Of a DNA stretch of 42,790 nucleotides, positions 42,445 through 42,790 are shown one piece after another (position 1 is the first letter of the stretch; each line of letters opens with the position of its first letter). This DNA comes from Alphaproteobacteria bacterium. GTDB taxonomy: Bacteria; Pseudomonadota; Alphaproteobacteria; SP197. The position numbers and the translations under genes were made by a program. The DNA lies in contig VGDP01000028.1 of NCBI GenBank assembly GCA_016869675.1, positions 1 through 42,790 on the forward strand, in the 5' to 3' direction. The notes under the pieces were generated by a model. The model had not been told where the DNA came from, made no database searches, and was given only the letters and a program-made list of their open reading frames with translations.

Positions 42445-42790
42445 ATGTCGGACTATTTGCGGGGTGTCGCGCTGTGCCTGGCGGCCGGGGTGTTGTGGAG
42501 CCTCGGCGGCGTCATGGTGCGCAGCATCGAAGTGGCTGACGTCTGGCAGATCAGCTTCTGGCGGTCGGGCACCATGGCCCTGACTGGGTTGCTGTTGGTC
42601 GCGGTGCGCTACCGCGCGGCGATGATCCGCCCCTTTCGCGAACTGGGCCCGTCGGGCGTCGCTGCGGGGCTGTTCATCGGGCTGGCCAACATCTCGTTCA
42701 TCCTGGCGCTGACCAACACCACCGTCGCCAACACCCTGTTCATCCTGGCGGCCCAGCCGTTCATGGTCGCGCTGCTGGCATGGCTGCTGC
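42445..42790 (+). CDS. EamA/DMT-family transporter 2, 5' part
   Basis: The first 115 codons of a DMT transporter, cut by the window edge. GVALCLAAGVLWSLGGVMVR, WQISFWRSGTMAL and LALTNTTVANTLFILAA align with the transporter at 35147 (GVLLCLLAGVLWSSQGLLLR, WQVNVWRSGLTG, TTVANTLFMISS), so the two are paralogues. They flank the hydrolase and peptide-transporter block. Four hydrophobic segments are visible so far. Confidence 0.88.
   Translation, partial: MSDYLRGVALCLAAGVLWSLGGVMVRSIEVADVWQISFWRSGTMALTGLLLVAVRYRAAMIRPFRELGPSGVAAGLFIGLANISFILALTNTTVANTLFILAAQPFMVALLAWLL

Overview
The window is about 42.8 kb of high-GC DNA from an alphaproteobacterium. The lineage call rests on a GcrA-type cell-cycle regulator, a Ros/MucR-family regulator, a DUF2336 protein, a DUF6867-type small membrane protein behind livF, and a non-pyrrolysine MttB/corrinoid cluster. 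A free-living, osmolyte- and amino-acid-scavenging (perhaps marine) relative of Rhodospirillales is plausible. This is an inference from gene content, and no rRNA or other phylogenetic marker is present.

Layout. (1) 1-569 is a direct repeat of 9412-9980 and carries the 5' end of an MFS transporter gene. (2) 641-8918, minus strand, is a catabolic operon read from right to left: dgcN, dgcA, a chimeric hydantoinase A/B ORF, an SDR dehydrogenase, a two-in-one sugar-type ABC permease, a YtcJ-like amidohydrolase and an isochorismatase-fold hydrolase. Its theme is D-amino acid or amide/hydantoin breakdown. (3) 8919-9411 is a decayed stretch with an IS3-type OrfA remnant. (4) 9522-16436 holds the intact MFS gene, then a branched-chain amino acid ABC transporter (livH, livM, livG, livF, DUF6867, binding protein) ending at a strong terminator. 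(5) 16563-17808 has a MucR-like regulator, an IS3-type OrfB remnant and gcrA. (6) 17901-24994 holds a 2-oxoglutarate oxygenase, an AceE-like transketolase-fold enzyme overlapping a DMSP-lyase-type cupin gene, a TauD-type pseudogene with an amber codon, a GlxA-type regulator, a PhyH-type oxygenase and a glyoxalase. (7) 25072-26223 is a DUF2336 gene. (8) 26363-35078 is a corrinoid-dependent methyl-transfer system: an MttB-family methyltransferase on plus, divergent from a seven-gene overlapping operon plus the reactivase gene on minus. (9) 35147-42790 holds an EamA transporter, a proline-iminopeptidase-like hydrolase, a complete dipeptide/oligopeptide ABC transporter and the start of a second EamA paralogue.

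How it works together. The most coherent system is the one-carbon cluster. An MttB-family enzyme should move a methyl group from a quaternary amine or similar substrate to the corrinoid protein. A DHPS-fold methyltransferase then passes it to tetrahydrofolate. Two MetF-like reductases plus a separate Cys-rich MetF C-terminal-type protein are placed to oxidise methyl-THF to methylene-THF. A ferredoxin/ASKHA protein would re-reduce inactive cobalamin. DUF1638 and a PF13769 'virulence factor' protein sit inside the same overlapping operon with no assigned job. The surrounding oxygenases, the DMSP-lyase-like cupin and the GlxA regulator fit an osmolyte-degrading lifestyle.

Several loci show rearrangement or decay: the 569-bp repeat, the HyuA/HyuB chimera, the TauD nonsense codon, two IS3 fragments and short tandem duplications at a ribosome binding site and at a stop codon.
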